The notes: a model not told the origin generated them from the letters alone. Counted from the stretch's first letter, positions 10,077 through 18,616 are shown. The stretch is DNA of 46,065 bases from Pelagibius sp. (GCF_028281305.1 NZ_JANQKD010000059.1:1-46065), one strand, 5' to 3'. Made by a program: numbers and translations.

Positions 10077-10607
10077 ATGCAGACACTGAAGACCATCGGC
10101 GCCGCGGCGGCGAAAGCCATGCTGGACAAGGATCAGGCCGTCCTCATCGACATCCGCGAAAGCGACGAGTTCGCCCGGGAACATATTCCCGGAGCGCATC
10201 ACGTGCCGCTGTCCGGTTTCGACGCGGCCGACTTCCCCGGCGCCCGCGACAAGGTCGCGATTTTCCACTGTGCCAGCGGCAGCCGTACGGCGGAGGCGGC
10301 ACCGCGCATCCTGGAGACCGGCTTCGCCTCGGTCTGCCAGCTGGAGGGCGGGCTCACCGGCTGGAAGACGGCGGGCATGACCACTCTGGTCAACCGCCGG
10401 GTGCCGATCTCCATGCAGCGTCAGGTGCAGATCACCGCGGGCCTGATGGTGCTGTTGGGCGTCGTTCTGGGTTTCGCCCTCTCGCCCTGGTTCTTCGCGC
10501 TGTCCGGCTTCGTCGGCGCCGGCCTCACCTTCGCCGGCCTTTCCGGCACCTGCGGCATGGCCAAGCTGCTGGGCCTCATGCCGTGGAACCGTGCGCTGAC
10601 GGCCTGA
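10077..10607 (+). CDS. Rhodanese domain fused to DUF2892 membrane domain
   Basis: 176 residues. Residues 1-108 form a rhodanese domain with active-site loop CASGSR (C65) and typical LIDIRESDEFAREHIPGA entrance. Residues ~113-150 contain two hydrophobic helices followed by CGMAKLLGLMPWN, the DUF2892 (YgaP-type) hallmark. By analogy with YgaP it is an inner-membrane sulfurtransferase moving sulfane sulfur. Starts 13 bp after the BigR-like gene with AAGGAGA in front, so it is in the same sulfide-inducible operon. Confidence 0.92.
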   Translation: MQTLKTIGAAAAKAMLDKDQAVLIDIRESDEFAREHIPGAHHVPLSGFDAADFPGARDKVAIFHCASGSRTAEAAPRILETGFASVCQLEGGLTGWKTAGMTTLVNRRVPISMQRQVQITAGLMVLLGVVLGFALSPWFFALSGFVGAGLTFAGLSGTCGMAKLLGLMPWNRALTA

Positions 10608-10652
10608 GCCCTCTTCTGGCCCGCCCAGGCCTCAGGCGCTAGACTCGCGGGC

Positions 10653-11393
10653 GTGGGATTCGCCAAGGAAGAAGATCTCTACGCCCCCGTCAAAGCCTTC
10701 TTCGAGGGCCAGGGCTACGTGGTGAAGGCGGAGGTGCGCGGCTGCGACCTGGTCGCCCGGCGCGGCGCGGAACCGCCTGTTATCGTGGAGCTGAAGACGG
10801 GCTTCACCCTGCCGCTGGTGCTGCAGGGCATCGACCGCTTGGCCCTCAGCGATCATGTCTATCTGGCCGTGGGTGTGGCGGCCGCGCCCGCCCGCGGCAG
10901 CCTGTGGCGCCGCGAACGCCGCGGCATCCGAAAGCTCTGCCGCCGTCTGGGCCTGGGGCTGCTGGCGGTCCACGAAGCAAGCGGCGGCAAGGATCCGCTG
11001 GTGGAGCCGCTGCTGGATCCCCTGCCCTACCAACCGCGCCCCAACCGCAAGCGCCAGGGTCTGCTGCTGAAGGAGTTCGCCCACAGGGTCGGCGACCCGA
11101 ACACCGGCGGACAGACGCGCCGGCCCATCGTCACCGCCTACCGCCAGGCCGCGCTGAGCTGCGCCGTGCTGCTGCGCGAAAACGGCCCGACCAAGGCCGC
11201 CGCGGTGGCGGAGGCAACCGCCCTTGCCACCGCCCAGCGCATCCTGCAGCGCGACGTCTACGGCTGGTTCCATCGGGTCGACCGCGGCATCTATGCCCTC
11301 TCGCCCAAAGGCGAGGAAGCGCTCGCCCTCTACGCGGACGTGGTGACGTCGTTATCGGAGCACCGTGAGGCTGGAGCCACCGGCCAAAGCTAG
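10653..11393 (+). CDS. DUF2161 protein with PD-(D/E)XK nuclease fold
   Basis: 246 residues, GTG start. The N-terminal part (GYVVKAEVRGCDLVARRG, then PPVIVELKTGF) gives D32 and E46-x-K48, the PD-(D/E)XK pattern; the C-terminal half (about 160-235) looks like a winged-helix segment (NGPTKAAAVAE..ATAQRILQRDVYGWF). The family is annotated as a putative phosphodiesterase of unknown role in alphaproteobacteria. It stands alone, 45 bp after the sulfide operon, and there is no methylase or restriction partner, so it is not presented as a restriction enzyme. Confidence 0.8.
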   Translation: MGFAKEEDLYAPVKAFFEGQGYVVKAEVRGCDLVARRGAEPPVIVELKTGFTLPLVLQGIDRLALSDHVYLAVGVAAAPARGSLWRRERRGIRKLCRRLGLGLLAVHEASGGKDPLVEPLLDPLPYQPRPNRKRQGLLLKEFAHRVGDPNTGGQTRRPIVTAYRQAALSCAVLLRENGPTKAAAVAEATALATAQRILQRDVYGWFHRVDRGIYALSPKGEEALALYADVVTSLSEHREAGATGQS

Positions 11394-11539
11394 CGTGCGC
11401 TGAAGCCTCTAGCCGTCAATTCGCCCCGGCGCAAGTCCTGGCCGAAGGTTGTCTTCCACATCTCGTTGACGCCCGCGGCATAGCGCGCCAGCACTGCCGC
11501 GTTCTGGGCCTAGGGCGCCTGCCCCGCGCCGGGAGCCAT
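11390..11539 (-). pseudogene. Possible decayed coding remnant
   Basis: In one minus-strand frame, ATG at 11539 gives MAPGAGQAP, then a TAG (11510-11512), then AQNAAVLARYAAGVNEMW and a further ~20 protein-like residues to a stop at 11390. The amino-acid composition after the internal stop is helix-like and credible, and the segment lies in an otherwise empty 294-bp gap. Parent family not recognised. Could equally be chance open frame in GC-rich DNA. Confidence 0.22.
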
Positions 11540-11687
11540 CGGCGAATGGGATCCGCAGACATTCGACCGGCGGCTCAAGACCGCCTGGCCCGTCAAACAA
11601 AACGTTCTGACTATTTCGAATTGTTTAGGTTTCTTCCCCTAATCTCGGCCACGCTGGAGAGAGACGAAACCCCGAGGGGAAAAGGCC

Positions 11688-12179
11688 GTGCCGCACCCAT
11701 CGCCATCCGCGCGCAGTTTCCTGGAACGCTGCCCGCAGGAGGTCGCGGAGATCTTCCGCTACTGGGAAGAGAAGTGCGGCAACCGTGCGATGCCGCGGCG
11801 CGCCGATATCGCCCCTGAAGACTTCGTCCGGCATCTGCCGGGCATTCTGCTGGTCGATGTCGAAGGCCTGGACGCGAGCGGGGTCGGCATCTACCGCTAC
11901 CGGGTCGTCGGTACGGCCGAGGTCACCCTGCGCGGCCACGATCCCACCGGCAAGCGCATCGAAGAAGGCTTCTGGGGGCCGACTCTGGAAGATGTCATCG
12001 ATTCCTACGAGTTCGTCCGGAAGAACCGGACCTTCCTTTACGACCCGAACGCCTACGTGACGCCGGAAGGCCGCCTCAGCAAGGAAAGCACGATCTTCCT
12101 GCCGCTGTCGGAGGACGGCATTTCCGTCACCCAGGTGCTGGTCTACTCCATCAGCCACGAGAGAGACGTCGGCGTCTGA
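11688..12179 (+). CDS. PAS domain protein (PAS_5 type)
   Basis: 163 residues from a GTG behind GGGGAAAAGG. The sequence (GNRAMPRRADIAPEDFVRHL, GIYRYRVVGTAE, GHDPTGKRIEEGFWGP) follows the pattern of the stand-alone PAS_5 family common and multiply copied in Rhodospirillales. No histidine kinase, GGDEF or other output domain follows; it is a lone sensory-fold protein, presumably binding a small ligand and interacting with an unknown partner. Upstream DNA is AT-richer than its neighbours (TTTCGAATTGTTTAGGTTTC), likely promoter DNA. Ligand unknown. Confidence 0.8.
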   Translation: MPHPSPSARSFLERCPQEVAEIFRYWEEKCGNRAMPRRADIAPEDFVRHLPGILLVDVEGLDASGVGIYRYRVVGTAEVTLRGHDPTGKRIEEGFWGPTLEDVIDSYEFVRKNRTFLYDPNAYVTPEGRLSKESTIFLPLSEDGISVTQVLVYSISHERDVGV

Positions 12180-12213
12180 CCGGCCGACGTTTCGTCCATC
12201 GACCGTTGTGCCG

Positions 12214-13119
12214 TCAGGTCAGTTCGGAAAGCTGTTCGACGATCTCGGCCCCTTTGGGCAGGCTGGGCTGCGCGCCCACGGACCGGCAGGCCAGGCTGCC
12301 CGCCACGGCGCCCTGGCGCAGGGCCCGGTCCATCGTCTGATCCCCGGCAAGGGCGGCGGCGAAGGCGCCGACAAAGGCGTCGCCGGCGGCGGTGGTGTCA
12401 ACCACCTCGATCGCCAGGGCCGGCACCGAGAACCGGCCCGAGGGTCCGAAGGAGCGCGCACCGGCGGGCCCCAGGGTGACGATACAGTCCAGTTTGAAGT
12501 CGGCGGCGATCTTCTCGGCGATCGCTTCAGGGTCGCTCCCCGCGATGCCCAACTGCGCGCCAAGCTGGCCCGCCTCTGTTTCGTTGACCACCAGAACGTC
12601 GAGCTGGCGCAGCGTCGCTTCCGGGATCGGACCGGCCGGCGCAAGGTTCAGGACGACGCGCGCCCCTTTCGCCTTGGCGATCTCGACCGCCTTCCAGTTC
12701 TCCGCATGGGTGACTTCCATCTGCAGCAGCAGAACGTCCCCCGGGGTCAGCCCGGCCGCAGCAAGCTGTTCGGCCCGGCTGTCGAGATTGGCGCCGCTGG
12801 CAACAAAGATCAGGTTTTCGCCGGCGGCATCGACGGCGATGAACGCGCAGGCGGTCTGCTCCGGGCTCTCGGCGACCAGGCTCAGGTCCACGCCGCCGTC
12901 GCGCATGCCGGAGAGCGCGAGATCGCGAAAACCGTCATTGCCGACAGAGCCGATGAAACGCACCGGCGCGCCCGCGAGCGCCGCCGCCAGCGCCTGGTTC
13001 GCGCCCTTGCCGCCGGGCACCACCGTGTAGGCCGGGCCGGTCACCGTCTCCCCGGGTGCCGGCAGGTGCTTCACCTGTGTGACGAGGTCGGCACTCAACG
13101 ACCCGAAGACAGTGATCAT
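12214..13119 (-). CDS. rbsK: Ribokinase-like PfkB kinase
   Basis: 301 residues. N-terminal MITVFGSLSADLVTQVKHLP, the GGKGANQA glycine motif (about 37-44) and the C-terminal DTTAAGDAFVGAF starting at 241 (catalytic D247) match ribokinase. The start at 13119 is chosen over an upstream in-frame start because the family begins here and the preceding gene ends seven bases before it. It is the second gene of a two-gene operon with a FucA-like aldolase. That partner suggests a phosphorylated deoxypentose or similar sugar and not necessarily ribose; no ribose transporter is adjacent. Confidence 0.85.
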   Translation of the reverse strand: MITVFGSLSADLVTQVKHLPAPGETVTGPAYTVVPGGKGANQALAAALAGAPVRFIGSVGNDGFRDLALSGMRDGGVDLSLVAESPEQTACAFIAVDAAGENLIFVASGANLDSRAEQLAAAGLTPGDVLLLQMEVTHAENWKAVEIAKAKGARVVLNLAPAGPIPEATLRQLDVLVVNETEAGQLGAQLGIAGSDPEAIAEKIAADFKLDCIVTLGPAGARSFGPSGRFSVPALAIEVVDTTAAGDAFVGAFAAALAGDQTMDRALRQGAVAGSLACRSVGAQPSLPKGAEIVEQLSELT

Positions 13120-13126
13120 GCCGCGA

Positions 13127-13954
13127 TCATGCCGCCGGTTCTTGCCTGGACTTGGCAGTCCTGGCCGCACGCTTCGCCGGCTGGCGCTTTGCCTTGCCGG
13201 CGGGCTTTTTGGCTCCACGCTTGGCGGAGGTACCGTTGGTTGCGGATTTCGGATTGTCGCGGCGCGGCGGAGGTTCAACGGCCATAGCCTCGCCTTTGGG
13301 GAGGTCCTTGGTCTGCTTTCCGTAGCTCTTGAAGCGGGCCAGCACGTTGTTCATCTCGCGCTTGTTCAGGATGTTCGGCTTACCCACCTGACGTGCGATC
13401 CAGTACTGCTGGGCCAAGGTCTCCACCTCGCCCGCCAGCCACAGGGTCTTGTCGAGATCCTTGGCGAAGCAGATCATCCCGTGGTTGGCCAGAAGGCAGG
13501 CCGAGCGCCCCTGCAGTGCCTTCAACATGTTGCCCGAAAGCTCCTGCGTTCCGAAGGTCGCATAGTCGGCGCAGCGGATGTTGGTGCCGCCGGCAACCCC
13601 GATCATGTAATGGAAGGCCGGAATGCGTTCCTGCAGAGAAGCGAGCGCCGTGCAGTAGATCGAGTGCGTGTGCACAACCGCCCCGGCTTCCGGCTTGTTC
13701 AGGTAGATGTCGTAGTGCATCCGCCACTCGCTCGACGGCAGGTAATCGCCGAAGTAGCCGCCGCCGAGGTCCATCTCCACGATCTGCTCAGGCTTCATCT
13801 TCTCGTAGGGAATGCCGGAGGGCGTAATCAAGAATCCGCCCTCGATACGGGCTGAGATGTTGCCGGAGGTGCCCTGATTGATCCCCAGCTCGTTCATCTT
13901 CAAACAAGCCGCGATGATCGCTTTGCGCAGGCTGAGATGCGTTGGATTGGCCAT
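13127..13954 (-). CDS. Class II aldolase (FucA/5-deoxyribulose-1-P aldolase-like) with basic tail
   Basis: 275 residues. Catalytic E76 (SSEW) and zinc ligands H95, H97 (VVHTHS) and H158 (LANHGM) align with E73, H92, H94 and H155 of L-fuculose-1-phosphate aldolase. GTSGNISAR (about 29-37) is the phosphate-binding segment. Such enzymes split ketose-1-phosphates to DHAP and an aldehyde. Residues ~228-275 are an appended tail very rich in Lys, Arg, Ala and Pro (KRGAKKPAGKAKRQPAKRA), resembling histone-H1-like tails and absent from typical family members. Coupled to the ribokinase-like gene. Together with MtnK and MtnA elsewhere in the window it suggests deoxy- or methylthio-ribose salvage. Confidence 0.87.
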   Translation of the reverse strand: MANPTHLSLRKAIIAACLKMNELGINQGTSGNISARIEGGFLITPSGIPYEKMKPEQIVEMDLGGGYFGDYLPSSEWRMHYDIYLNKPEAGAVVHTHSIYCTALASLQERIPAFHYMIGVAGGTNIRCADYATFGTQELSGNMLKALQGRSACLLANHGMICFAKDLDKTLWLAGEVETLAQQYWIARQVGKPNILNKREMNNVLARFKSYGKQTKDLPKGEAMAVEPPPRRDNPKSATNGTSAKRGAKKPAGKAKRQPAKRAARTAKSRQEPAA

Positions 13955-14194
13955 GGTGCCCCGTCACTTGGCTGGAATGGAGCCGGCACTCTATCCGCCG
14001 CACCCCGCCGGTTCAACCTCACCCCAATGAAAAGGCCGGAAATCCGGGGCAGAGGGCGGTCCTAGGGGGTCTCTGAGGCCGCCCGGAGGACTCGCCTGCG
14101 CAGACATCATTGAAACGATTATTCCCCTGAGAGGACGTCATCCGGAAACGGCGGGCCGCCATGCTGCAGGCTCCATCCTGTCCGGAGAGAGTCG

Positions 14195-14743
14195 ATGCCG
14201 AAGGCCCTCACCCTTTGGGCGCTGGTGTTCAGCGCCCTGGTCGCCGTCGCCTGCGAAGCCGTGCCGTTGAGCGAAAAGTCCAGGGGCGCACCCGGGACCG
14301 CGCTGGACCTCCAGCCGCCGGACGGTTGGGCCTTGGCACACTCCATAGAGGAAGAAGGTGACCGCAGCGCCAGCCTCTGGCTGCGGCACGACGAATCCCC
14401 GGATGCCTGGACACAGCGCGTCGCCCTGCGGTCCTGGACCGGCAAAGGCCGCGGCGAGGGCAGCCTGCGCAGGCTGCTGGACCGGCGCATGAGCCAGTTC
14501 GAGATGAGCTGCCCCGGCGCCCTTACCTGGCGCGTCCTGGAGGACCGCGGCCACGGCCTGCTCTACGAGGTGGTCGCCGAACCCTGCCTGGGGTTCGCGG
14601 CCCATCACATGATCGGCTATCTGATGGAAACCGCCGCGGGCCGCCACGACCTGAGCTACATCCGCAAGGGCGGCGTTTTGGCCGAAGGGCCGCGCCATGC
14701 CTGGCTCACCTGGATCCGGCAGTTGCAAAGCGTGGCGATCTAG
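14195..14743 (+). CDS. Putative exported or lipoprotein, 182 aa
   Basis: Begins with a hydrophobic leader MPKALTLWALVFSALVAVAC. The cysteine at 20 sits where a lipobox cysteine would be, but the -3 residue is alanine, so lipidation is possible and not certain. The rest is a compact alpha/beta sequence with two further cysteines (MSCPGA, AEPCLG) that could form a disulfide in the periplasm. GGAGAG precedes the ATG. No family recognised. It is separated from the divergent aldolase operon by 240 bp and is followed by an intergenic palindromic repeat. Confidence 0.75.
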   Translation: MPKALTLWALVFSALVAVACEAVPLSEKSRGAPGTALDLQPPDGWALAHSIEEEGDRSASLWLRHDESPDAWTQRVALRSWTGKGRGEGSLRRLLDRRMSQFEMSCPGALTWRVLEDRGHGLLYEVVAEPCLGFAAHHMIGYLMETAAGRHDLSYIRKGGVLAEGPRHAWLTWIRQLQSVAI

Positions 14744-14775
14744 GCTGCTTTCCTGTGCATCCGAGCCCACCTCCC

Positions 14776-14880
14776 GTCATCCCGGACTTGATCCGGGATC
14801 CATGTTTCCGCCCGCACGATCTCTCCTGACCGATATCGCGGCGGCTCCGGAATGGACCCCGGATCAAATCCGGGGTGACA
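14776..14880. repeat. Inverted pair of an alphaproteobacterial intergenic palindrome
   Basis: GTCATCCCGGACTTGATCCG (from 14776) and its inverted, slightly diverged copy ending in CGGGGTGACA (to 14880) face each other across ~45 bp. Each copy is itself a dyad (CCCGGA..TCCGGG). This repeat type is widespread between genes of alphaproteobacteria. Confidence 0.85.
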
Positions 14881-14943
14881 ATGTGGAGGAGCTGCCGACG
14901 GCGTGCGCGTTCGGGTCATCAGAGCGAACCACTCCGATGCGAA

Positions 14944-15390
14944 TCAGAAGAAGATCACGCCCTTTTTCAGCAGGAAGCAGCCGTAGGCCCGCCCCTCGGT
15001 CGTGGCGACCACGGCGTAAGCCTTCTTCGCCTCCTCGTAGAAAGCGAAGCGCTCGATGGAGGCCATCGGCAGCGCCTGCCCCTCGGCGTCGTCGATTTCC
15101 CGCTGCACGTCCTGCTGAACCTCCGGGATCTCGTCGGGGGCTCCGACGATCTCCATGCGCCGGGCCGGTGCCTCGACGAAGCTGTCCAGCGGAAAGACCG
15201 ACAGGATGGCGCGCACCGCCTGGACCGCATCGACGCCGTCGAGCCGCACCAGCTTGCCAACCACGGTCTGCCGTGCCACCGAGTCCGCCGGGAAGTTGGC
15301 GTCGACAACGACGAGATCGTCGCCGTGGCCCATGGCCGCAAGCACCCGCAGCAGATCGGGGCTCAGGATAGGATCGATGTTCTTCAGCAT
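14944..15390 (-). CDS. fucU: RbsD/FucU family protein (sugar mutarotase)
   Basis: 148 residues, matching FucU length. MLKNIDPILSPDLLRVL, then GHGDDLVVVDANFPA with H22 and D30, and the C-terminal AYGCFLLKKGVI are family landmarks. FucU and RbsD interconvert anomers of fucose, ribose and related sugars, making the right form available to an isomerase or kinase. It is the last gene of the nine-gene minus-strand sugar operon, 32 bp after the FGGY kinase stop, behind GGGAGG. Its presence argues that the operon's substrate exists as a reducing sugar at some stage. Confidence 0.88.
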   Translation of the reverse strand: MLKNIDPILSPDLLRVLAAMGHGDDLVVVDANFPADSVARQTVVGKLVRLDGVDAVQAVRAILSVFPLDSFVEAPARRMEIVGAPDEIPEVQQDVQREIDDAEGQALPMASIERFAFYEEAKKAYAVVATTEGRAYGCFLLKKGVIFF

Positions 15391-15422
15391 GGCCTGGGAC
15401 CTCCCTCTTTCGTCACGACAGA

Positions 15423-17012
15423 CTAACCCTGATCCGGCCCCTGATCCGGCCCCTGATCCGGCCCCTGATCCGACCCCTGATCCGACCCCTGATCCGACCC
15501 CGCGGCGAGCGGCCGGGTGATGCCGGAGAGCGCCGGGTAGGCGCGCTTGTAGGCCTCGTAGAACGGCCGATAGGCATCGTGCCGTTTCGGATCGGGCTCG
15601 ACGACCCGTTCCACCGCCACCATGGCATCGGCCGCCGCGGGGATGTCCGGAAACTGCCCGGCCGCAACCGCCGCCAGAATGGCGCAGCCCAGGCTCGGCG
15701 CATCGGGCACCCGGGTCAGGCTCAAGGGCACATTGGACACATCCGCGTGGATCTGCAGCCAGAGATCAGAGCGTGTAGCGCCGCCGGCGATGACGATCTC
15801 GCGCGGGCGGAAGCCATTGCCGCGCATCGTCTCCAGAATGTGTTCGCTGCCGAAGGCGATGCCTTCGATGATGGCGCGGAACATGTGGCCGCGGCCATGC
15901 TTCAGGGTGAGCCCGGCGAAGGCGCCACGCGACAGCGGATCGGTATGGGGCGTGCGGTTGCCCTGGAAGTGATCCTGCGCAATGAGGCCTTCCGAGCCGG
16001 GCGGCAGGTCCTTCGCCTCCGCATTCAGGTCGTCGTAACTGACCCCGCCGCCCAGCAGATCGCGGAACCATTTAACCACCGAACCGGTCGAGGTCTGGCC
16101 GCCCTCGACCACATGCAGGCCGGGGATGACCGCATCGGCGTAGGTGCCCCAGATGCCGGTGCCGTGAAAGGCCATCTCGCTGAGCCCGAGGTGCAGGTGG
16201 GAGGACCCGGTGAGAAAGGCCAGAGAACCCGGGCGCACGACGCCGAGGCCGATCATGCCGATGAAGGCATCGGCGCCACCCTGGGCCACCGGCAGGTCCT
16301 TCGGCAGGCCCAGGTGCTCAGCGGCCCGCGCCGTGAGCCCGCCGATCACCGCCCCCAACGGCAGCACCTCCGACGGCCACTTGTCCATCAGCGCATCGAT
16401 CCCGAGCCTGGCCAGAAGCTCGGGCTGAAAACCGCCGTCGGCGGCCAGGTAGTGCCAGCGGATAGCCGCGTTGTTGATGCTGGCCACCCGGCGCCCCGTG
16501 AGATGATAGTTCAGGTAGTCCTGGTATTCGCAGACGGTTGCGGCACGGTCGAAAACCTCCGGCTCGTGGCGCTGCAGCCAGAGCGCCTTGGGGATCATCC
16601 ATTCCGCCGAAACCGGGCCGGCCCCGCCGCCGTTGATCTTCAGCGCCGCATCGCCGCTGGCAACGACGCGCTCGGTCTCCTCCGCCGAGCGTACGTCCAT
16701 CCAGATAAGCGCCGGGCGCAGCGCCTCGCCCTGCTCGTCCAGGGCAACGACGCTGCAGCAGGTGGTGTCGACGGCGAGCGCCGCCACCGCTTCCGGTGCG
16801 ATGCCGGCCTCCTGCACCGCCTGGCGCACCGAGGCGCCGAGGGCCGCCCACCAATCTTCCGGGTCCTGCTCTGCCCAGCCGGGCTGCGGGAAGTCAGTGC
16901 GGTAAGCCGTCGCCGCGAAGGCCAGCGGCCGGCCGGCAAGATCGAAGACACCGGCGCGCAGAGACTCCGTGCCGCCGTCGATGCCGATCACATAGGGGCC
17001 GTCGCCGCTCAT
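15423..17012 (-). CDS. FGGY-family carbohydrate kinase with tandem-repeat C-terminus
   Basis: 529 residues. N-terminal phosphate motif GIDGGTESLRAGVFD, central FLTGSSHLHLGLS and C-terminal adenosine motif IAGGATRSDLWLQIHADVSN place it in the FGGY kinases (glycerol, xylulose, ribulose and relatives); exact substrate not clear. Start overlaps the DhaL stop (ATGA). The last ~24 residues are SDQG three times then PDQG three times, encoded by a 12-bp tandem array that abuts the stop codon and is not part of the enzyme fold. Pairing with DhaK/DhaL in one operon means two different kinases act in this pathway. Confidence 0.9.
   Translation of the reverse strand: MSGDGPYVIGIDGGTESLRAGVFDLAGRPLAFAATAYRTDFPQPGWAEQDPEDWWAALGASVRQAVQEAGIAPEAVAALAVDTTCCSVVALDEQGEALRPALIWMDVRSAEETERVVASGDAALKINGGGAGPVSAEWMIPKALWLQRHEPEVFDRAATVCEYQDYLNYHLTGRRVASINNAAIRWHYLAADGGFQPELLARLGIDALMDKWPSEVLPLGAVIGGLTARAAEHLGLPKDLPVAQGGADAFIGMIGLGVVRPGSLAFLTGSSHLHLGLSEMAFHGTGIWGTYADAVIPGLHVVEGGQTSTGSVVKWFRDLLGGGVSYDDLNAEAKDLPPGSEGLIAQDHFQGNRTPHTDPLSRGAFAGLTLKHGRGHMFRAIIEGIAFGSEHILETMRGNGFRPREIVIAGGATRSDLWLQIHADVSNVPLSLTRVPDAPSLGCAILAAVAAGQFPDIPAAADAMVAVERVVEPDPKRHDAYRPFYEAYKRAYPALSGITRPLAAGSDQGSDQGSDQGPDQGPDQGPDQG
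15427..15498. repeat. Six 12-bp in-frame tandem repeats at the kinase 3' end
   Basis: CCCTGATCCGGC three times, then CCCTGATCCGAC three times, all in register, encoding (S/P)DQG units. Copy number changes would lengthen or shorten the protein tail without a frameshift. Confidence 0.97.
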
Positions 17013-17617
17013 CCTTTCAGCCCCTCCAAGAGCGCGCGGAAGGCCAGCATGCCGGGATCGTCCAGGCCGACCGACTTCTCCGCGAACATGCGGGCGCGCC
17101 CCTGGCGTGCCGGCTGGCCGCGCATGCGCTCCATCGTCTCCTCCGTCGCCTGCAGCGCCGCCTGATGCAGCGGGCCCGGCGCGTCCAGGCCCTCCGTCGC
17201 GGCGCGGGCCGCGTCCAGCACGTCCAGCACGGTCTTCTCGCCCAGTGCACCCTTGCCGCGCGCCATCATCGCCTCCAGCGCGCCGCCCAGCAGCGCCGCC
17301 GTCTCCGACCAGGGCACGGCTTCGCGCCCCTTGCAGGCCTTGGCCGCCGCCATCAGCCCCGTCGCCAGCAAGGTGCCATAGCTGGAGCCGGAGGTCTTGG
17401 TGAAGGCCTGGGCGCAGCGCATGAAGGCCATGCCCAGATCGCCAGGCAGCTCGTCGGCAATCTCGATCAGCCCGCGGGCGCCGCGCTGCATGGTGACGCC
17501 AAGATCGCCGTCCCCCAGCTTGGCATCGGCCTCGTTGAGGAAAGCCGCCTGCGCCTCCAGGTGCGCCGCCAGTCCCGGCAGGACGGCTTTCAGATCTTCG
17601 GAGGTAAAGGCCGCCAT
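17009..17617 (-). CDS. dhaL: Dihydroxyacetone kinase-type subunit DhaL
   Basis: 202 residues. NEADAKLGDGDLG gives D31, D36 and D38, which coordinate the two magnesium ions and nucleotide in DhaL. The remainder (GSSYGTLLATGL, GEKTVLDVLDAA) follows the family closely. It supplies the phosphoryl group to DhaK's bound ketose. No DhaM or other PTS gene is present, so it probably uses ATP directly, as in the DhaK/DhaL pairs that act on ketotetroses or apulose. Six bases after dhaK; overlaps the next gene by four bases. Confidence 0.93.
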   Translation of the reverse strand: MAAFTSEDLKAVLPGLAAHLEAQAAFLNEADAKLGDGDLGVTMQRGARGLIEIADELPGDLGMAFMRCAQAFTKTSGSSYGTLLATGLMAAAKACKGREAVPWSETAALLGGALEAMMARGKGALGEKTVLDVLDAARAATEGLDAPGPLHQAALQATEETMERMRGQPARQGRARMFAEKSVGLDDPGMLAFRALLEGLKG

Positions 17618-17623
17618 GCTGGC

Positions 17624-18616
17624 CTAGACCTGCCAGAAGGCGCAGGCCGCGGGCGCCTTCAACAGCGCCTCCAGTTCGTCGTCCAGACGGCACCAGGTGA
17701 AGGTGGCGCCGGTCATCTCCATGGAGGTGGCGTAGCGGCCGACCAAGGGCATGACCATGGTGACGCCGAGGTCGTCGAGGCGCGCCTTGGCACGGCGGTA
17801 CATGATATAGAGCTCCTCCGGCGGGGTGGCGCCCAGGCTGTTGACCAGCAGGGAGATACGGTCGCCCTTGGACAGGGGCATGTCGGCCAGCAGCCGGTCG
17901 ACCATCTCGTCGGTGATGGCATCGGCAGGTTTCAGCTTGTCGCGCCAGATGCCCGGCTCGCCGTGAATGCCCATGCCCATTTCCATCTCGTCCTCGCCGA
18001 TCTCGAAGGTCGGCTTGCCGGCCTGGGGCACGGTGCAGGGGGTGAGCGCCATGCCGATGGAGCGGCAGGCATCGGCGGTCTTCTGGGCGATCCGCGTCAC
18101 CTCGTCGAGGTCGGCCATTTCCTCGGCCTTGGCGCCGGCGCACTTGAAGGCATAGACCATGCCGGCGACGCCGCGCCGTTTGGCCGCCTCCTCCGGCGGG
18201 GCGGAGACGATGTCGTCGGCCAGCAGCACGGTGGAGGAGGCGATGTCCTCCATCTCCAGCATCTCGCCGGCCATGTCGAAGTTCATCACGTCGCCGCCGT
18301 AGTTGCCATAAAGACGCAGGATGCCGGCCCCGCCGTCGGCCCGGCGCATGGCAGCGGCCATCTGCTCGACAGAGGGTGAGGCGAAGACGTCGCCGATGGC
18401 CGCGGCATCCAGAAGCCCCTTGCCGACATAGCCGGTGAAGATCGGCAGGTGGCCCGAACCGCCACCGGTCACGATGCCCACCTTGCCCTGGGTGGCGCCG
18501 CCGGCGCGGGCGATCACCCGGGCTTCGGGTTGGGCATAGAACTCCGGATGGGCCATGCAGAGGCCCTCCAGCATCTCGTCCACGTAGCTGAAGGGGTCGT
18601 TGAGAATCTTCTTCAT
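17624..18616 (-). CDS. dhaK: Dihydroxyacetone kinase-type subunit DhaK
   Basis: 330 residues. The three residues needed in E. coli DhaK occur at the same numbers: H56 (GGGSGHLP), D109 (YGGDVMNFD) and H218 (GMGIHGEPG), the last forming the covalent hemiaminal with the ketose. It binds dihydroxyacetone or, in non-glycerol operons, longer ketoses such as erythrulose or apulose. RBS GGAAGG precedes the ATG. Located between the ABC importer genes and dhaL, which ties it to the imported compound or its oxidation product. Confidence 0.94.
   Translation of the reverse strand: MKKILNDPFSYVDEMLEGLCMAHPEFYAQPEARVIARAGGATQGKVGIVTGGGSGHLPIFTGYVGKGLLDAAAIGDVFASPSVEQMAAAMRRADGGAGILRLYGNYGGDVMNFDMAGEMLEMEDIASSTVLLADDIVSAPPEEAAKRRGVAGMVYAFKCAGAKAEEMADLDEVTRIAQKTADACRSIGMALTPCTVPQAGKPTFEIGEDEMEMGMGIHGEPGIWRDKLKPADAITDEMVDRLLADMPLSKGDRISLLVNSLGATPPEELYIMYRRAKARLDDLGVTMVMPLVGRYATSMEMTGATFTWCRLDDELEALLKAPAACAFWQV

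Noticed and set aside
8643..10268. MBL protein with a ~250-residue N-terminal extension
   Set aside because: The extension is proline/arginine-rich and antisense to the bigR-like gene; the family N-terminus and an RBS place the start at 9521.
10653..11393. DUF2161 protein as a restriction or defence nuclease
   Set aside because: No methyltransferase, helicase or other defence partner adjacent; family is core-like in alphaproteobacteria.
14776..14880. Inverted repeat as an attachment site or IS end
   Set aside because: No transposase or integrase nearby; matches a common alphaproteobacterial intergenic repeat type.
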